Shown one piece after another: positions 44,032 to 54,321 of a stretch of 64,000 nucleotides of DNA. The notes under the pieces are model-generated. The model ran no database searches. It saw nothing but the letters and a program-made list of their open reading frames with translations, and was not told where the DNA came from. The stretch's first letter is position 1. Each line of letters opens with the position of its first letter. A program made the position numbers and the translations under genes. The DNA comes from CAMDPA01 sp964574325 (GTDB lineage Bacteria > Pseudomonadota > Alphaproteobacteria > Rhizobiales > Hyphomicrobiaceae). Where the stretch lies: the NCBI GenBank assembly GCA_964574325.1, contig CAZNMY010000023.1, positions 3,931 to 67,930 on the forward strand, written 5' to 3'.

Positions 44032-44910
44032 ATGCCCTTCGCAACCATCGCGGGTGCTTCGATCGCGTACGAGATCCTGGAGCCGACCCGCGGCAGATCC
44101 GACGCTCCGGCGATCGCGCTCTCGCCGGGCAGCCGCAGCCCGCTCGAAGAGATGCGCCAGCTCGGCACCTTGATGGCTGAGGCGGGTTACCGCGTGCTTC
44201 TGCACGACCGGCGCAACTGCGGCGCGTCCGATGTCGGCTTCGATGCCACGCGCTCCGAGTTCGAGATGTGGGCCGACGACATGCACGGGCTTATCGGGCA
44301 CTTGGGACTGCGCCCCGCGATCATCGGCGGAAGCTCCTCGGGCGCACGCCTGGCACTGACCTACGCGCTGCGCTATCCCGGTGCGGTGCGTGCGCTCCTG
44401 TTGATGCGGATCACCGGCGGCAGTTTTGCCGTCGCGCGCCTGATCGAAAAGTATTTCGACGTGCATTCCCGTGCCGCCGCTGCGGGGGGCATGGCGGCGG
44501 TCTGCGAGACCGAGCACTTCGCCGACCTGATCCGCAACCGTCCGTCCAACCGAGATCTGCTGATGGCGACGAACCCGGTCGATTTCATCGCCTGCATGAA
44601 CGCGTGGCGCGGCCACTTCCTCGCCGGTGTCGACCTGCCGCTGATCGGTACGTCGGAAGCAGCACTGCGCTCGTTGAGCATGCCGGTCTGCATCATCCCC
44701 GGCAACGATCTCACCCACCCGCGTGCACGCGGCGCGCTGGTGGCCCCGATGATTCCTTCCTGCGAGTTGCACTACGTCACCGATATCGAGCACGACCTCG
44801 ACGTCACGCCGCCCGAGGAATGGAAGAGCCTCTACTTCGAGATGGCCGCTGTTTTCGTCGACTTTCTCGAGCGTCGGCTCGTGGCGCCGGTCCCAGGAGC
44901 GTCCGGTTGA
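44032..44910 (+). CDS. alpha/beta-fold hydrolase
   Basis: A 292-aa hydrolase. LLHDRRNCGASD precedes the nucleophile elbow GGSSSGARLA (Ser of GxSxG), and late PGNDLTHP and DIEHDLDVTPPEEW supply the likely acid and His. GGGAG six bases upstream fixes the ATG at 44032 over the TTG at 44017. It is probably an esterase or C-C hydrolase; the substrate is not evident. It stands alone between opposing genes. Confidence 0.82.
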   Translation: MPFATIAGASIAYEILEPTRGRSDAPAIALSPGSRSPLEEMRQLGTLMAEAGYRVLLHDRRNCGASDVGFDATRSEFEMWADDMHGLIGHLGLRPAIIGGSSSGARLALTYALRYPGAVRALLLMRITGGSFAVARLIEKYFDVHSRAAAAGGMAAVCETEHFADLIRNRPSNRDLLMATNPVDFIACMNAWRGHFLAGVDLPLIGTSEAALRSLSMPVCIIPGNDLTHPRARGALVAPMIPSCELHYVTDIEHDLDVTPPEEWKSLYFEMAAVFVDFLERRLVAPVPGASG

Positions 44911-45131
44911 GGCGCATGCTTGCGACTGCGACGGGGCGTAGCGATGCCGCGCTACCCGGCCACTCCGATTGCTGCTGGTTGCGTAGTGCTGCGTAGTGCT
45001 GCGCATTGCGGTTGAATCAACGTTACTCGAGAGGGTAAATCTGCGGACATAAGTACGTGGTGCGATAGGTGGTTGAGCGTTTCTGATGATGTGGAACGGT
45101 ACATCCCCGCCCAGATTTCGAGGAGGTGGCC

Positions 45132-45878
45132 TTGATCCACACGACCATTCCGGCGGTTGATTTCGAGACGATCTACGCGACCGATCTGGTTTTCGTCGAA
45201 GGGTGTTGGAAGCTGTGCGGGGATGCGCATTGCTGCTCCTTCAGCCGGCACAAAGCGAAGTTCAAATTCCTCGGCAAGACACCGGGCCAGGAGCTTCCCC
45301 TGCTGCCCGGTGAGTATGAGTACATGGCCGCCAAAGGCTATCTCGCTCAGTTCCAGGAGCAGGAGCATCGCGTCCTGCGCTATCAGTTCGGCGAGAACCG
45401 TCTGCTTCGGCTCGAGACGATCGTCAGCCGCCGTCAGGGGTGCGCCTGTGATTCCGGGACACGCCCGACGATCTGCCGCCTCTATCCGGTCTTTCCGAAG
45501 TTCGATGTCGATGGCCGTCTCAAGGGGCTCGATCGCGTCGGTATCTACGACGCCTTGGAAGAGCTCGATGGATTGCAGCGCATCTGCCAGGTCGAGACGA
45601 TGCCGTTGGGCGAGGTCGAGAAGCTACTGACGATTACCGGCGCGATCGGCGCCGAACCGCGGGCCGTCTTCTACATGATGGCGTATCATCTGACACATTC
45701 CTATATCCGCGATCGTCTGAAGGAGCTGGGGAGCGACGGCACGACCTCGATGTTCACGGTTTTCGAAAGTGCGTTGCTGCGTAATCAGTTGATAGAGCCC
45801 GATGTCCTCAAAGGGCGGCTCAACGCACTGGCGGACCAATTCGAGGCCTACTGGCCCGGAAAGTTCTACCTGCCGTAG
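45132..45878 (+). CDS. YkgJ-like Cys-cluster protein
   Basis: A 248-aa protein with a Cys-rich metal-binding site: GCWKLCGDAHCCSFSRHK near the N-terminus (about residues 25-42) and GCACDSGTRPTICRLYP in the middle. The combination resembles the YkgJ/CxxCxxxCC family thought to bind zinc or an Fe-S cluster. AGGAGG (45121-45126) favours the TTG at 45132. Function unknown. Confidence 0.72.
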   Translation: MIHTTIPAVDFETIYATDLVFVEGCWKLCGDAHCCSFSRHKAKFKFLGKTPGQELPLLPGEYEYMAAKGYLAQFQEQEHRVLRYQFGENRLLRLETIVSRRQGCACDSGTRPTICRLYPVFPKFDVDGRLKGLDRVGIYDALEELDGLQRICQVETMPLGEVEKLLTITGAIGAEPRAVFYMMAYHLTHSYIRDRLKELGSDGTTSMFTVFESALLRNQLIEPDVLKGRLNALADQFEAYWPGKFYLP

Positions 45879-46028
45879 GATCGTCGAGCAGGGAACAGCT
45901 CCATCTCGATGCCCGTTCGACCCTACCCGCCGGGCGCAGCCGTTCGACGGGGCAGCGCCCCAATTGCACTCGCTCGGCAAACTGACTAGAAGGGCCGCGC
46001 CGTCACACGAGCCCGCAGGACGCCTGCC

Positions 46029-46760
46029 ATGAGCACCCACGCCCCCCTCCGCTACAAGCGACTGCTCCTCAAGCTGTCCGGTGAAGCGTTGATGGGAAAG
46101 GGCCAGTACGGCATCGAGAATGCCGTCGTGAACCGCCTGGCCGAGGACATCAAGCAGGCGCTCGAAGCCGGCGCACAACTCGGCGTCGTTGTCGGCGGTG
46201 GCAATATCTTCCGCGGTCTCGCGGGGGCGGCCGCGGGCATGGAACGGGCGACCGCCGACTATATGGGCATGCTGGCGACCGTCATGAACGCGCTGGCGCT
46301 CGGCAATGCGCTGGAGAAGATCGGCGTCGATGCCCGGGTCGTGTCGGCGATCCCGATGCCGACGGTGTGCGAGAGCTACGTGCGGCCGAAGGCGCTGTCG
46401 CACATCAAGGAGGGCCGCGTCGTCGTGTTCGCGGCCGGCACCGGCAACCCGTTTTTCACGACTGACACGACCGCCGTGCTGCGCGCCGTCGAGATGAGTT
46501 GCGAGGCCGTGGTCAAGGCGACGCAGGTCGACGGCGTCTACTCGGCCGATCCCAAGAAAGTGCCGGATGCCGTCCGTTACGACAGCCTCAGCTACGGCGA
46601 CGTGTTGGCCCGCGATCTCAAAGTAATGGATGGTGCGGCCATTGCGCTTGCTCGCGACAACGATCTTCCGGTAATTGTATTCTCGATCGACGAGCCCGGG
46701 AACCTGCTGAAGCTTCTCCGTGGTGAGGCGAGGGCAACCGTCATCACGAGCCGGGCTTGA
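46029..46760 (+). CDS. pyrH: UMP kinase
   Basis: A 243-aa amino-acid-kinase-fold enzyme that phosphorylates UMP to UDP. Motifs: LLKLSGEALMG, VVVGGGNIFRG, ATADYMGMLATVMNAL, AAGTGNPFFTTDT and VDGVYSADPKKVPDA. First gene of the conserved pyrH-frr-uppS-cdsA-dxr-rseP-bamA run. The 182-bp gap to frr is longer than elsewhere in the run. Confidence 0.97.
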   Translation: MSTHAPLRYKRLLLKLSGEALMGKGQYGIENAVVNRLAEDIKQALEAGAQLGVVVGGGNIFRGLAGAAAGMERATADYMGMLATVMNALALGNALEKIGVDARVVSAIPMPTVCESYVRPKALSHIKEGRVVVFAAGTGNPFFTTDTTAVLRAVEMSCEAVVKATQVDGVYSADPKKVPDAVRYDSLSYGDVLARDLKVMDGAAIALARDNDLPVIVFSIDEPGNLLKLLRGEARATVITSRA

Positions 46761-46942
46761 TCCGCTCCTTCTGATGCGTTTCAGGTGAGGTTGCGGTCGG
46801 GCAGCGCGCGCATCGGGGTGGGGCCGGGTAGATGCGCGTTCGGCGAAGGGCCTTGACTTGGTGGGACGTTTTGCTTCCGTCGCGCTGAATTGCGCGCCGA
46901 AATGATGGGGTGCCCTGGAGGCACCGAGACGAGGTAACGCCA

Positions 46943-47500
46943 ATGGCCGCCCTGTTCGATCTGAATGATCTCGAAAAGCGCATGCGTGTAGGCCTCGATG
47001 CCCTCAAGCGGGAGTTGACGGGGCTGCGCACCGGTCGCGCCAGCGCCAACCTGCTCGATCCCGTGTTCGTGCAGCTTTACGGGCAGCGCATGCCGCTGAG
47101 CCAAGTGGGGAACGTCAGCGTCCCCGAGCCCCGCATGCTCAGCGTGCAGGTCTGGGACAAGGCGGCGGTGTCGGCCGTCGACAAGGCGATTCGCGAAGCC
47201 AACCTCGGCCTCAATCCGATCATCGACGGGCAGGTGATCCGGCTGCCGATCCCGGCGCTTACCGCCGATCGCCGCGCGGAACTCGTGAAGCTCGCTCACA
47301 AGTACGCCGAAGCCGCCCGCGTCGCGATCCGAAATGTTCGTCGCGACGGCATGGAGGCGCTGAAAAAGGCGGAAAAGGGCGGGATGAGCCAGGACGAGGC
47401 CAAGAAAACCTCTACCAAAGTTCAGGAATTGACGGACAAACTGATCAAGGAAATCGATACCCTTCTCGCGACCAAGGAAGCCGAGATCAATAAGGTCTGA
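46943..47500 (+). CDS. frr: ribosome recycling factor
   Basis: A 185-aa protein of normal length that splits post-termination ribosomes with EF-G. Motifs: LKRELTGLRTGRASANLLDP, VPEPRMLSVQVWDK, NPIIDGQVIRLPIPALTADRR and KIDTLLATKEAEI-type tail (here IKEIDTLLATKEAEINKV). The ATG at 46943 has GAGG nearby; the frame is open to 46910. Confidence 0.97.
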   Translation: MAALFDLNDLEKRMRVGLDALKRELTGLRTGRASANLLDPVFVQLYGQRMPLSQVGNVSVPEPRMLSVQVWDKAAVSAVDKAIREANLGLNPIIDGQVIRLPIPALTADRRAELVKLAHKYAEAARVAIRNVRRDGMEALKKAEKGGMSQDEAKKTSTKVQELTDKLIKEIDTLLATKEAEINKV

Positions 47501-47538
47501 TACGGCAAGCGCAGGTCCCCGAAGCGATCGACGCGACG

Positions 47539-48357
47539 ATGCAGGCGCCCGATGGTGCGTCGATGAGCAACCCCGAACCGGCCAGTGTCCAGCACGTGGA
47601 GATGATCGACAAAGAGCTACGATCCAAGGCGGCTGCGAAAGCCGGCGTGCCCCGGCATGTCGCGATCATCATGGATGGCAACGGTCGCTGGGCGCAGTCG
47701 CGCGGGCTGCCGCGGGCCGTCGGCCACCGGATGGGGGTCGAGGCCGTGCGGCGGACGGTCAGGGCCGGCATCGAGCTCGGGATCGAGTATCTGACGCTCT
47801 ACAGTTTCTCGTCCGAGAACTGGTCGCGCCCGCTCGCCGAGATCGACGATCTCATGGGGCTGATGAAGCGGTTCATCCGCCGCGATCTCGCGGAGCTGCA
47901 CAAGGCCGGGGTGCGGATTCTCGTCATCGGCGAACGCGAGAATGTCGATCCGGAGCTGCTTTCCCTGATGGACGAAGCGCGGGAGCTGACGGCCAAGAAT
48001 GCCTCTCTGACGCTGGTGATCGCCTTCAACTACGGGTCGCGCCGCGAGATCGCGAGTGCGGCGCGCAAACTGGCGGAGATGGCGGTTCGTGGCGAGCTGT
48101 CGCCGGTCGACATCACGCCGGATCTGCTCGGCGGGCAGCTCGATACGGCGGGCGTCCCCGATCCCGAACTGTTGATCCGCACCAGCGGCGAGCTGCGTCT
48201 TTCCAATTTCCTGCTGTGGCAGGCCGCCTATACGGAATTCGTGTTCCTCGATGCCTTCTGGCCCGATTTCGGCCGGGAGCTGCTGGCCGAGGCTCTGAAC
48301 AGATACGCTTCGCGTGCCCGCAGGTTCGGCGGTCTTTCGCACCGGTCGACTGCCTGA
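47539..48357 (+). CDS. uppS: undecaprenyl diphosphate synthase
   Basis: A 272-aa cis-prenyltransferase that makes the C55 carrier for peptidoglycan and the exopolysaccharide. Motifs: VAIIMDGNGRWAQSRG (catalytic Asp), TLYSFSSENWSRP, RTSGELRLSNFLLWQ and AYTEFVFLD. The N-terminal start is uncertain: ATGs at 47539, 47563 and 47602 all fit. Its stop shares bases with the cdsA start (TGATG). Confidence 0.95.
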   Translation: MQAPDGASMSNPEPASVQHVEMIDKELRSKAAAKAGVPRHVAIIMDGNGRWAQSRGLPRAVGHRMGVEAVRRTVRAGIELGIEYLTLYSFSSENWSRPLAEIDDLMGLMKRFIRRDLAELHKAGVRILVIGERENVDPELLSLMDEARELTAKNASLTLVIAFNYGSRREIASAARKLAEMAVRGELSPVDITPDLLGGQLDTAGVPDPELLIRTSGELRLSNFLLWQAAYTEFVFLDAFWPDFGRELLAEALNRYASRARRFGGLSHRSTA

Positions 48358-49226
48358 TGGAGCGCAACGTGGGGGAGGTCACGAACGGCGGCGAGATCGT
48401 GAGGCCGGCGGCTTTGCCGAGGGACCTGTGGCCCCGTGCGCTGTCGGCGGCGATCCTGGCTGCGGTGGCTCTCGTCGGCAACTGGGCCGGCCCCGTTCCG
48501 TTCGCGTGCCTCGTGCTCCTGGTCGCGCTCGTCATGTCCTGGGAGTGGTCGGGGATCGTGCGCGGCACCGCAATCGACGGGCTGCTGCTGGTGCAGGCGA
48601 TGGTGGTCGTGGTGGCCGTCGTGCTGACGGCCTGGGGCGCGCCGCACTGGGGCGTCCTGCTCGTCGCGATCGGCACGGTGCTGGCTTACCTGATGGCGCC
48701 GCGGGTTACGGCGCCTCTTTCTGCGCTGGGCGTGGTTTATGTCGGTTTGCCCGCGATCGCGATGGTCTGGCTGCGGGGTGGGGACGGGCTCGGAGCCGCC
48801 GCCATCTTCTTCGTCTTCGCCATCGTCTGGACGACGGATACGTTCGCCTATCTCTGCGGCCGGGCGATCGGGGGGCCGAAGTTGTGGCCTGCCATGTCTC
48901 CGCGGAAGACTTGGGCGGGTACACTGGGTGGGATCGCATTTGCGGCCGTCGCAGGCGCGATCTTCGCGATGCAGGTTCCCGGGTCGACGCCGGTGATGCT
49001 TGCGCTCGTCGCGGTCCTGCTGTCGATCGTGGCGCAGGCCGGTGATCTCGCGGAATCGGCGTTGAAGCGTACCTTCCAGGTCAAGAACGCCAGCGATCTG
49101 ATCCCCGGGCACGGCGGCTTCATGGATCGGATGGACGGGGTCGTGACCGCGGCGTCAGTGGCGGCACTCCTGGCTGCGGTGCGTGGCGTACAGACGCCGG
49201 CGCAGTCCCTGTTGTTCTGGTCCTGA
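48357..49226 (+). CDS. cdsA: phosphatidate cytidylyltransferase
   Basis: A 289-aa membrane enzyme with about 7-8 helices that makes CDP-diacylglycerol. The family signature is near the C-terminus: SALKRTFQVKNASDLIPG followed by HGGFMDRMDG. The ATG at 48357 shares its A with the uppS TGA. The next gene, dxr, starts 13 bases after its stop. Confidence 0.94.
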   Translation: MERNVGEVTNGGEIVRPAALPRDLWPRALSAAILAAVALVGNWAGPVPFACLVLLVALVMSWEWSGIVRGTAIDGLLLVQAMVVVVAVVLTAWGAPHWGVLLVAIGTVLAYLMAPRVTAPLSALGVVYVGLPAIAMVWLRGGDGLGAAAIFFVFAIVWTTDTFAYLCGRAIGGPKLWPAMSPRKTWAGTLGGIAFAAVAGAIFAMQVPGSTPVMLALVAVLLSIVAQAGDLAESALKRTFQVKNASDLIPGHGGFMDRMDGVVTAASVAALLAAVRGVQTPAQSLLFWS

Positions 49227-49239
49227 AGGACACAACCCG

Positions 49240-50484
49240 ATGTCCGTTGGACAACTCGACCCGACCAGGATCGTTCCAGAGGAGGTGACGACGCCGACTT
49301 CGTCGCCCGCGGCTGCCGGCGCGCGCCGTTTGACGGTGCTGGGCGCGACCGGCTCGATCGGCCAGAGCACGCTCGATCTCGTCGGTCGCACGCCCGATGC
49401 CTTCGAGATCGTGGCGCTGACGGCCAACACCAACGCGGCTGAACTCGGCGCCCTCGCACGGCGGCACCGTGCTCGCCTCGCCGTGATTGCGGATCCGTCG
49501 CGATATCAGGAGTTGAAAGCCTGTCTTGCCGGGTCCGGTATCGAGGCTGCAGCCGGTGAGGAAGCGCTGTCTGCCGCTGCCGCTTTGCCCGCGGATTGCG
49601 TCATCGCCGCCATCGTCGGGGCTGCCGGGCTGAAACCGACATTCGCTGCCGTCGCGCAAGGCCGCCGGGTCGCGCTCGCCAACAAGGAATGCCTGGTGAC
49701 GGCGGGGCACGTGTTCATGTCGGCGGTTGCGGCTGCCGGCACCGAGTTGCTGCCCGTCGACAGCGAGCATTCCGCCGCGTTCCAGGCGCTCGGCGCCTCG
49801 GATCTCGCCGATGTCGAGAGGATCACCCTGACCGCATCCGGCGGGCCGTTCCGGACATGGTCGAAGGAGCGGATCGGGGCGGCCACGCCGGAGCAGGCGC
49901 TGAACCATCCGAATTGGTCGATGGGGCCGAAAATCACGATCGATTCCGCGACCTTGATGAACAAGGGCCTGGAGCTGATCGAGGCGTTCTATCTGTTTCC
50001 CGTCGGGCTCGAGCGGCTGGACGTGGTGGTGCATCCGCAATCCATCGTCCACTGTCTCGTATCGTATCGGGACGGTTCCGTGCTGGCGCAGCTCGCCAAT
50101 CCCGACATGCGCACACCGATTGCCTTGAGCCTGTCGTACCCGGCGCGGATGAGCGCGCCGACGCCGCCGCTCGATCTCGTGAAGCTGGGTTCGCTGACCT
50201 TCGAGGCTCCCGATCCCGATCGGTTTCCCGCACTCGGGCTGGCGCGGGCCGCTCTGGCGCGTGGCGGGGCAGCGCCCGCAGTCTTCAATGCGGCCAACGA
50301 GATAGCTGTGGCTGCGTTCCTCGAGCGCCGGATCGGTTTTCTTGACATTGCCACATCAGTGGCCACATCCCTCGATACAGCGGATCGCGAGTCGCTGTTC
50401 ACGGCACCGGGCTCGCTCGCGGATGTCCTTGCCGTCGATGCAGAAGCCCGCGCAGTGGCACGCAATGTGATTGGTACCGGCTGA
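49240..50484 (+). CDS. dxr: 1-deoxy-D-xylulose 5-phosphate reductoisomerase
   Basis: A 414-aa NADPH enzyme of the MEP isoprenoid pathway. Motifs: LTVLGATGSIGQSTLDLVG, ALANKECLVTAG, VDSEHSAAFQ, LTASGGPF and HPNWSMGPKITIDSATLMN (metal and substrate site). GAAGGA upstream supports the ATG at 49240; the N-terminal extension of about 28 residues is slightly longer than usual. Confidence 0.96.
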   Translation: MSVGQLDPTRIVPEEVTTPTSSPAAAGARRLTVLGATGSIGQSTLDLVGRTPDAFEIVALTANTNAAELGALARRHRARLAVIADPSRYQELKACLAGSGIEAAAGEEALSAAAALPADCVIAAIVGAAGLKPTFAAVAQGRRVALANKECLVTAGHVFMSAVAAAGTELLPVDSEHSAAFQALGASDLADVERITLTASGGPFRTWSKERIGAATPEQALNHPNWSMGPKITIDSATLMNKGLELIEAFYLFPVGLERLDVVVHPQSIVHCLVSYRDGSVLAQLANPDMRTPIALSLSYPARMSAPTPPLDLVKLGSLTFEAPDPDRFPALGLARAALARGGAAPAVFNAANEIAVAAFLERRIGFLDIATSVATSLDTADRESLFTAPGSLADVLAVDAEARAVARNVIGTG

Positions 50485-50543
50485 GTTGCCGGCTGCAACG
50501 GCAGCCGAGGCGCTACTTTCGCTGGAACAAGATAGGAACATTA

Positions 50544-51710
50544 ATGCTGACCTTGTCTGGATTGGCCGGGGGCCTGTGGGGCGCGCTGTTCGTCGCGGCC
50601 GCCTTCCTGTTCGTGTTGAGCATCGTCGTGTTCATCCACGAGCTCGGGCATTTCCTGGTTGCGCGGTGGTGCGGTGTTCGCGTCAGCGCCTTCTCGATGG
50701 GCTTCGGCCCGGAGATCTGCTCCTTCACCGATCGGCAGGGCACGCGGTGGCGGATCGCCTGGATACCGCTCGGCGGCTACGTCAAGTTCATGGATGACGA
50801 GAACGGGGCGAGCGTTCCGGACCGGGAAGCGATCGAGAGGCTTTCTCCAGAAGAGCGCGCCGGCAGTTTCCACGCCAAGCCGCTGTGGCAGCGCGCCGCA
50901 GTCGTGGCCGCCGGCCCGATCGCCAATTTTCTGCTCGCCATCTTCATTTTCACGGCCGTCTACAGCTGGTACGGCGTTCGCGTCACCGAGCCACGGGTCG
51001 GTGAGGTGATCGCCGACAGTCCCGCGATGAAGGCCGGCTTCCGCAACGGTGACCTCATCCGCAGCATCGACGGCTCGGCCATCGGATCGTTCAACGAACT
51101 GCTCCGGATCGTCAGCGCCAGCCCCGAGCGCCGCCTGGTGATCGGCGTCGAGCGCAGCGGCTCGCCGGTTTCGATCCCCGTGATCCCGGAACTGAAGGAA
51201 TTTCCCGACGGCATCGGCGGCACGATGCGCCGCGGCATCATCGGCATCCGCCCGATGTCTGGGCCGGGCAGCATGGAAGTCCAACAGAAGTCTGTTCCAG
51301 AGGCGTTCGTCATGGGCGTCAGGGAAAGCTGGTTCGTCGTCAGCTCGACCATGCAGTATCTCGCCAAGCTGACGATGGGCAAAGAGAACGCCAATCAGCT
51401 CGGCGGCCCGGTCCGTATCGCGGAGGTCTCGGGCCAGGTGGCGAAGATCGGGCTCGAGCCGCTTCTGCAGCTCGTGGCGGTGATTTCAGTCAGCGTCGGC
51501 CTCATCAATCTGTTCCCGATTCCGTTGCTCGACGGCGGCCATCTGCTGTTCTACGGGATCGAGGCGATCCGGCGCCGGCCGATGAGCGAGCGTTCGCAGG
51601 AGATAGGGTTCCGCATCGGTCTTGCTGTCGTATTGATGTTGATGGTTTTTTCGTTCTGGAACGACCGCTTCATCATGCTGCGCTGGCTGACCGGCGGAAC
51701 CATCGGTTGA
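50544..51710 (+). CDS. rseP: RseP site-2 intramembrane metalloprotease
   Basis: A 388-aa inner-membrane zinc protease. The active-site helix has HELGH at 32-36, there is one clear PDZ domain (about 135-215, RVGEVIADSPAMKAGFRNGD) and the C-terminal LDG motif NLFPIPLLDGGHLLF. It cuts anti-sigma factors or signal-peptide remnants in the membrane. It lies in its usual place between dxr and bamA. Confidence 0.95.
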   Translation: MLTLSGLAGGLWGALFVAAAFLFVLSIVVFIHELGHFLVARWCGVRVSAFSMGFGPEICSFTDRQGTRWRIAWIPLGGYVKFMDDENGASVPDREAIERLSPEERAGSFHAKPLWQRAAVVAAGPIANFLLAIFIFTAVYSWYGVRVTEPRVGEVIADSPAMKAGFRNGDLIRSIDGSAIGSFNELLRIVSASPERRLVIGVERSGSPVSIPVIPELKEFPDGIGGTMRRGIIGIRPMSGPGSMEVQQKSVPEAFVMGVRESWFVVSSTMQYLAKLTMGKENANQLGGPVRIAEVSGQVAKIGLEPLLQLVAVISVSVGLINLFPIPLLDGGHLLFYGIEAIRRRPMSERSQEIGFRIGLAVVLMLMVFSFWNDRFIMLRWLTGGTIG

Positions 51711-51939
51711 GGCGCGCGGATCGGGGCCGGGCGATGGTGAGAATCGCGGCCCTGAAACATTCTTGCCACTTCCAATGAGGTTACCAACCCGTTAAACACG
51801 AACTGCTCGATTGGGAATCGGATGTCGTGGCGCGCGCTCGCGCCGGCTGAGATTCGCACGTAGGGACGAGTACTCTGGCTGTTGTTGCCGACAACAGCGG
51901 GAGGTTCAGGGGGATCGGCAGGCAGGGGCACATCGGCAC

Positions 51940-54321
51940 ATGCCGAAGCACAGGTCGAAATTGATGACGAGCATGCGCGCGTTGGCGCTGGGCATGCTGA
52001 TGCTCGGGGGAAGCATCGGCGTGACCGGCGTAGTGATGCCCGACGTGGCCTCAGCCCAGGCGATCCGCGATATTCGTGTGGTCGGTAATCAGCGCCTGAC
52101 TGCAGAGACCGTCCGGTCGTATCTGCAGTTTTCCACCGGTGACGCCTACGATGCCGGCAAGGTCGACCGTTCGTTGAAGGCGTTGTTCGGGACGGGGCTG
52201 TTCGCCGACGTCCGCATCGATCGTGAAGCGAGTGGTGTCGTCGTCACCGTCGTCGAGAATCCCGTCGTGGCTCAGGTCGCGTTCGAGGGTAACAGCGAGC
52301 TCGACAAGGACACGCTGATGTCCGAGGTGCAGCTCAAGCCGCGCACCGTCTACACCCGATCGCGGGCGCTCGCCGACGTGCAGCGCATTCTCGATATTTA
52401 TCGCCGTCGTGGTCTCTATGCCGCGTCGGTCGAGCCCAAGCTCATCGAGTTGGACCAGAACCGCGTGAACGTCGTCTTCGAGATCAACGAAGGCAAGACG
52501 ACCAAGGTGAAGAGCATCAGCTTCATCGGCAACCGCGCTTTCACCGATGGTCAGCTTCGCGACATCATTTCGACCAGCCAGGCCGGTTGGTTCGACTTCC
52601 TCAAGTCCAACACGGTGTATGATCCCGATCGGCTTTCGCTCGATCGCGAGATGCTGCGCCAGTACTACCTGAAGAACGGCTATGCCGACATGCGCGTCGT
52701 CTCTGCCAATGCAGAGCTGGAGCGGGATGGATCGGGTTTCATCATTACCTTCTCGATCGACGAGGGCGAGCTCTACAGGTTCGGCGACGTTCGGATCGAG
52801 TCGAAGCTGCCGAACTTGCGCACCGAAACGCTGCGTGGCGATACGCTGACGAAGCCGGGTGCCTATTTCAATGCGAGCGACCTCGAGAAGACGGTCGAGC
52901 GGTTGACGCTGGTGGTGGCCGAGCAGGGCTATCCCTTCGTTCGGGTTCGCCCGGATACCGATCGTCAGCCCGACCGCCGGCTGATCCAGGTCACTTACTT
53001 CGTCGAAGAAGGCCCCCGGGTCTACATCGAGCGCATCAATATCTCCGGTAATACGCGCACCAAGGATCACGTGATCCGTCGCGAGTTCCGCTTGGCCGAG
53101 GGTGACGCGTTCAATCCGGCCATGGTGGATCGCGCCAAGCGCCGTCTGCAGTCGCTCGGGTTCTTCAAGACGGTCGACATCAAGCGTCGTCCGGGCTTTG
53201 CGCCCGACCGTGTCATCCTGGATGTCGATCTGGTCGAACAGCCGACGGGTGAGCTTTCGTTCGGAGCCGGCTTCTCGACCACCGAAGGCGTCATCGGCGA
53301 CGTGAGCTTCACGGAACGTAACCTGTTCGGTAACGGCCAGTTCCTTCGCTTGAAGGTCGGTGGGTCGCAGACTCGCCAGCAGGTCGACCTGAGCTTCACC
53401 GAGCCTCGGTTCCTGGATCGGAACATCGCCGCTGGTTTCGACCTGTTCTACAAGGACGTGAACCAGACCTCGACGTCGTCCTACAAGAGCAGGAAGGAAG
53501 GCGGCAGCGTCCGCATGGGCTTCCCGCTTTCGGACAATCTCTGGCTCAATACCGCCTACACGCTGTCGTATGACGACATCTACTATGTCGACACCGAGAC
53601 GGCTTCACGTGCCATCATCGACGCCAAGGGTGCAGCACTCACGTCGATGGTCGGAACGGGCCTGACCTACGATACGCGCAATCATCCGCGCAATCCGAAC
53701 CGCGGCATCTTCCTGCAGGCGGGTCCGGAATTCGCCGGCCTGGGTGGTGACGTTCAGTACGTTCGGGTCCAGGGTGAAGGCCGCGCCTACTATCCGCTCT
53801 ACGACAAGGTCACGCTCATCGGCCGGGTCATCGGCGGTCACATCGAAGGCTGGGGCGGTCAGGACGTCCGCCTGCTGGATATGTTCTACAAGGGTGGCGA
53901 GACGGTTCGTGGTTTCTACCGGGCTGGTATCGGTCCGCGTGACGCCAACACCCGGGACTCGCTGGGTGGCCAGACCTACTGGGCCGCAACGGCCGAGGTT
54001 CGCTTCCCGCTGCCGTTGGTCCCCGAAGAGCTCGGAATTTCCGGTGCCGTGTTCGCCGATGCCGGCTCGGTCTATGGAGCCAGCGACCGCATAACGAAGG
54101 ATGCGACGACGGTGAAGGCGGACAGCTTCGGCTTCTGCCAAAATCCGAGCCGTAACTTCGTCTGTCTCGCCGACTCCAATTCGATCCGATCCTCGGTCGG
54201 CGCCAGCATCCTGTGGCAGTCACCTGTCGGTCCGCTCCGCCTCGACTACGCTCACGTTCTCTCGAAGGAAACCTACGACCGGACCCAGTCGATCCGGTTC
54301 GGCGCTTCGACGAACTTCTGA
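51940..54321 (+). CDS. bamA: BamA outer-membrane assembly protein
   Basis: A 793-aa Omp85 protein: signal peptide ending near DVASAQA, five POTRA repeats over about residues 35-420 (starting IRDIRVVGNQRLTAETV), then a 16-strand barrel with the loop-6 VRGF-type motif (GETVRGFYRAGIGPRD) and the C-terminal aromatic SIRFGASTNF. It inserts outer-membrane proteins. The ATG at 51940 is chosen; ATG 51964 would shorten the leader. Confidence 0.95.
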   Translation: MPKHRSKLMTSMRALALGMLMLGGSIGVTGVVMPDVASAQAIRDIRVVGNQRLTAETVRSYLQFSTGDAYDAGKVDRSLKALFGTGLFADVRIDREASGVVVTVVENPVVAQVAFEGNSELDKDTLMSEVQLKPRTVYTRSRALADVQRILDIYRRRGLYAASVEPKLIELDQNRVNVVFEINEGKTTKVKSISFIGNRAFTDGQLRDIISTSQAGWFDFLKSNTVYDPDRLSLDREMLRQYYLKNGYADMRVVSANAELERDGSGFIITFSIDEGELYRFGDVRIESKLPNLRTETLRGDTLTKPGAYFNASDLEKTVERLTLVVAEQGYPFVRVRPDTDRQPDRRLIQVTYFVEEGPRVYIERINISGNTRTKDHVIRREFRLAEGDAFNPAMVDRAKRRLQSLGFFKTVDIKRRPGFAPDRVILDVDLVEQPTGELSFGAGFSTTEGVIGDVSFTERNLFGNGQFLRLKVGGSQTRQQVDLSFTEPRFLDRNIAAGFDLFYKDVNQTSTSSYKSRKEGGSVRMGFPLSDNLWLNTAYTLSYDDIYYVDTETASRAIIDAKGAALTSMVGTGLTYDTRNHPRNPNRGIFLQAGPEFAGLGGDVQYVRVQGEGRAYYPLYDKVTLIGRVIGGHIEGWGGQDVRLLDMFYKGGETVRGFYRAGIGPRDANTRDSLGGQTYWAATAEVRFPLPLVPEELGISGAVFADAGSVYGASDRITKDATTVKADSFGFCQNPSRNFVCLADSNSIRSSVGASILWQSPVGPLRLDYAHVLSKETYDRTQSIRFGASTNF

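Noticed and set aside
46840..46900. Promoter (TTGACT) upstream of frr
   Set aside because: No -10 element at suitable spacing; a single hexamer is not enough.
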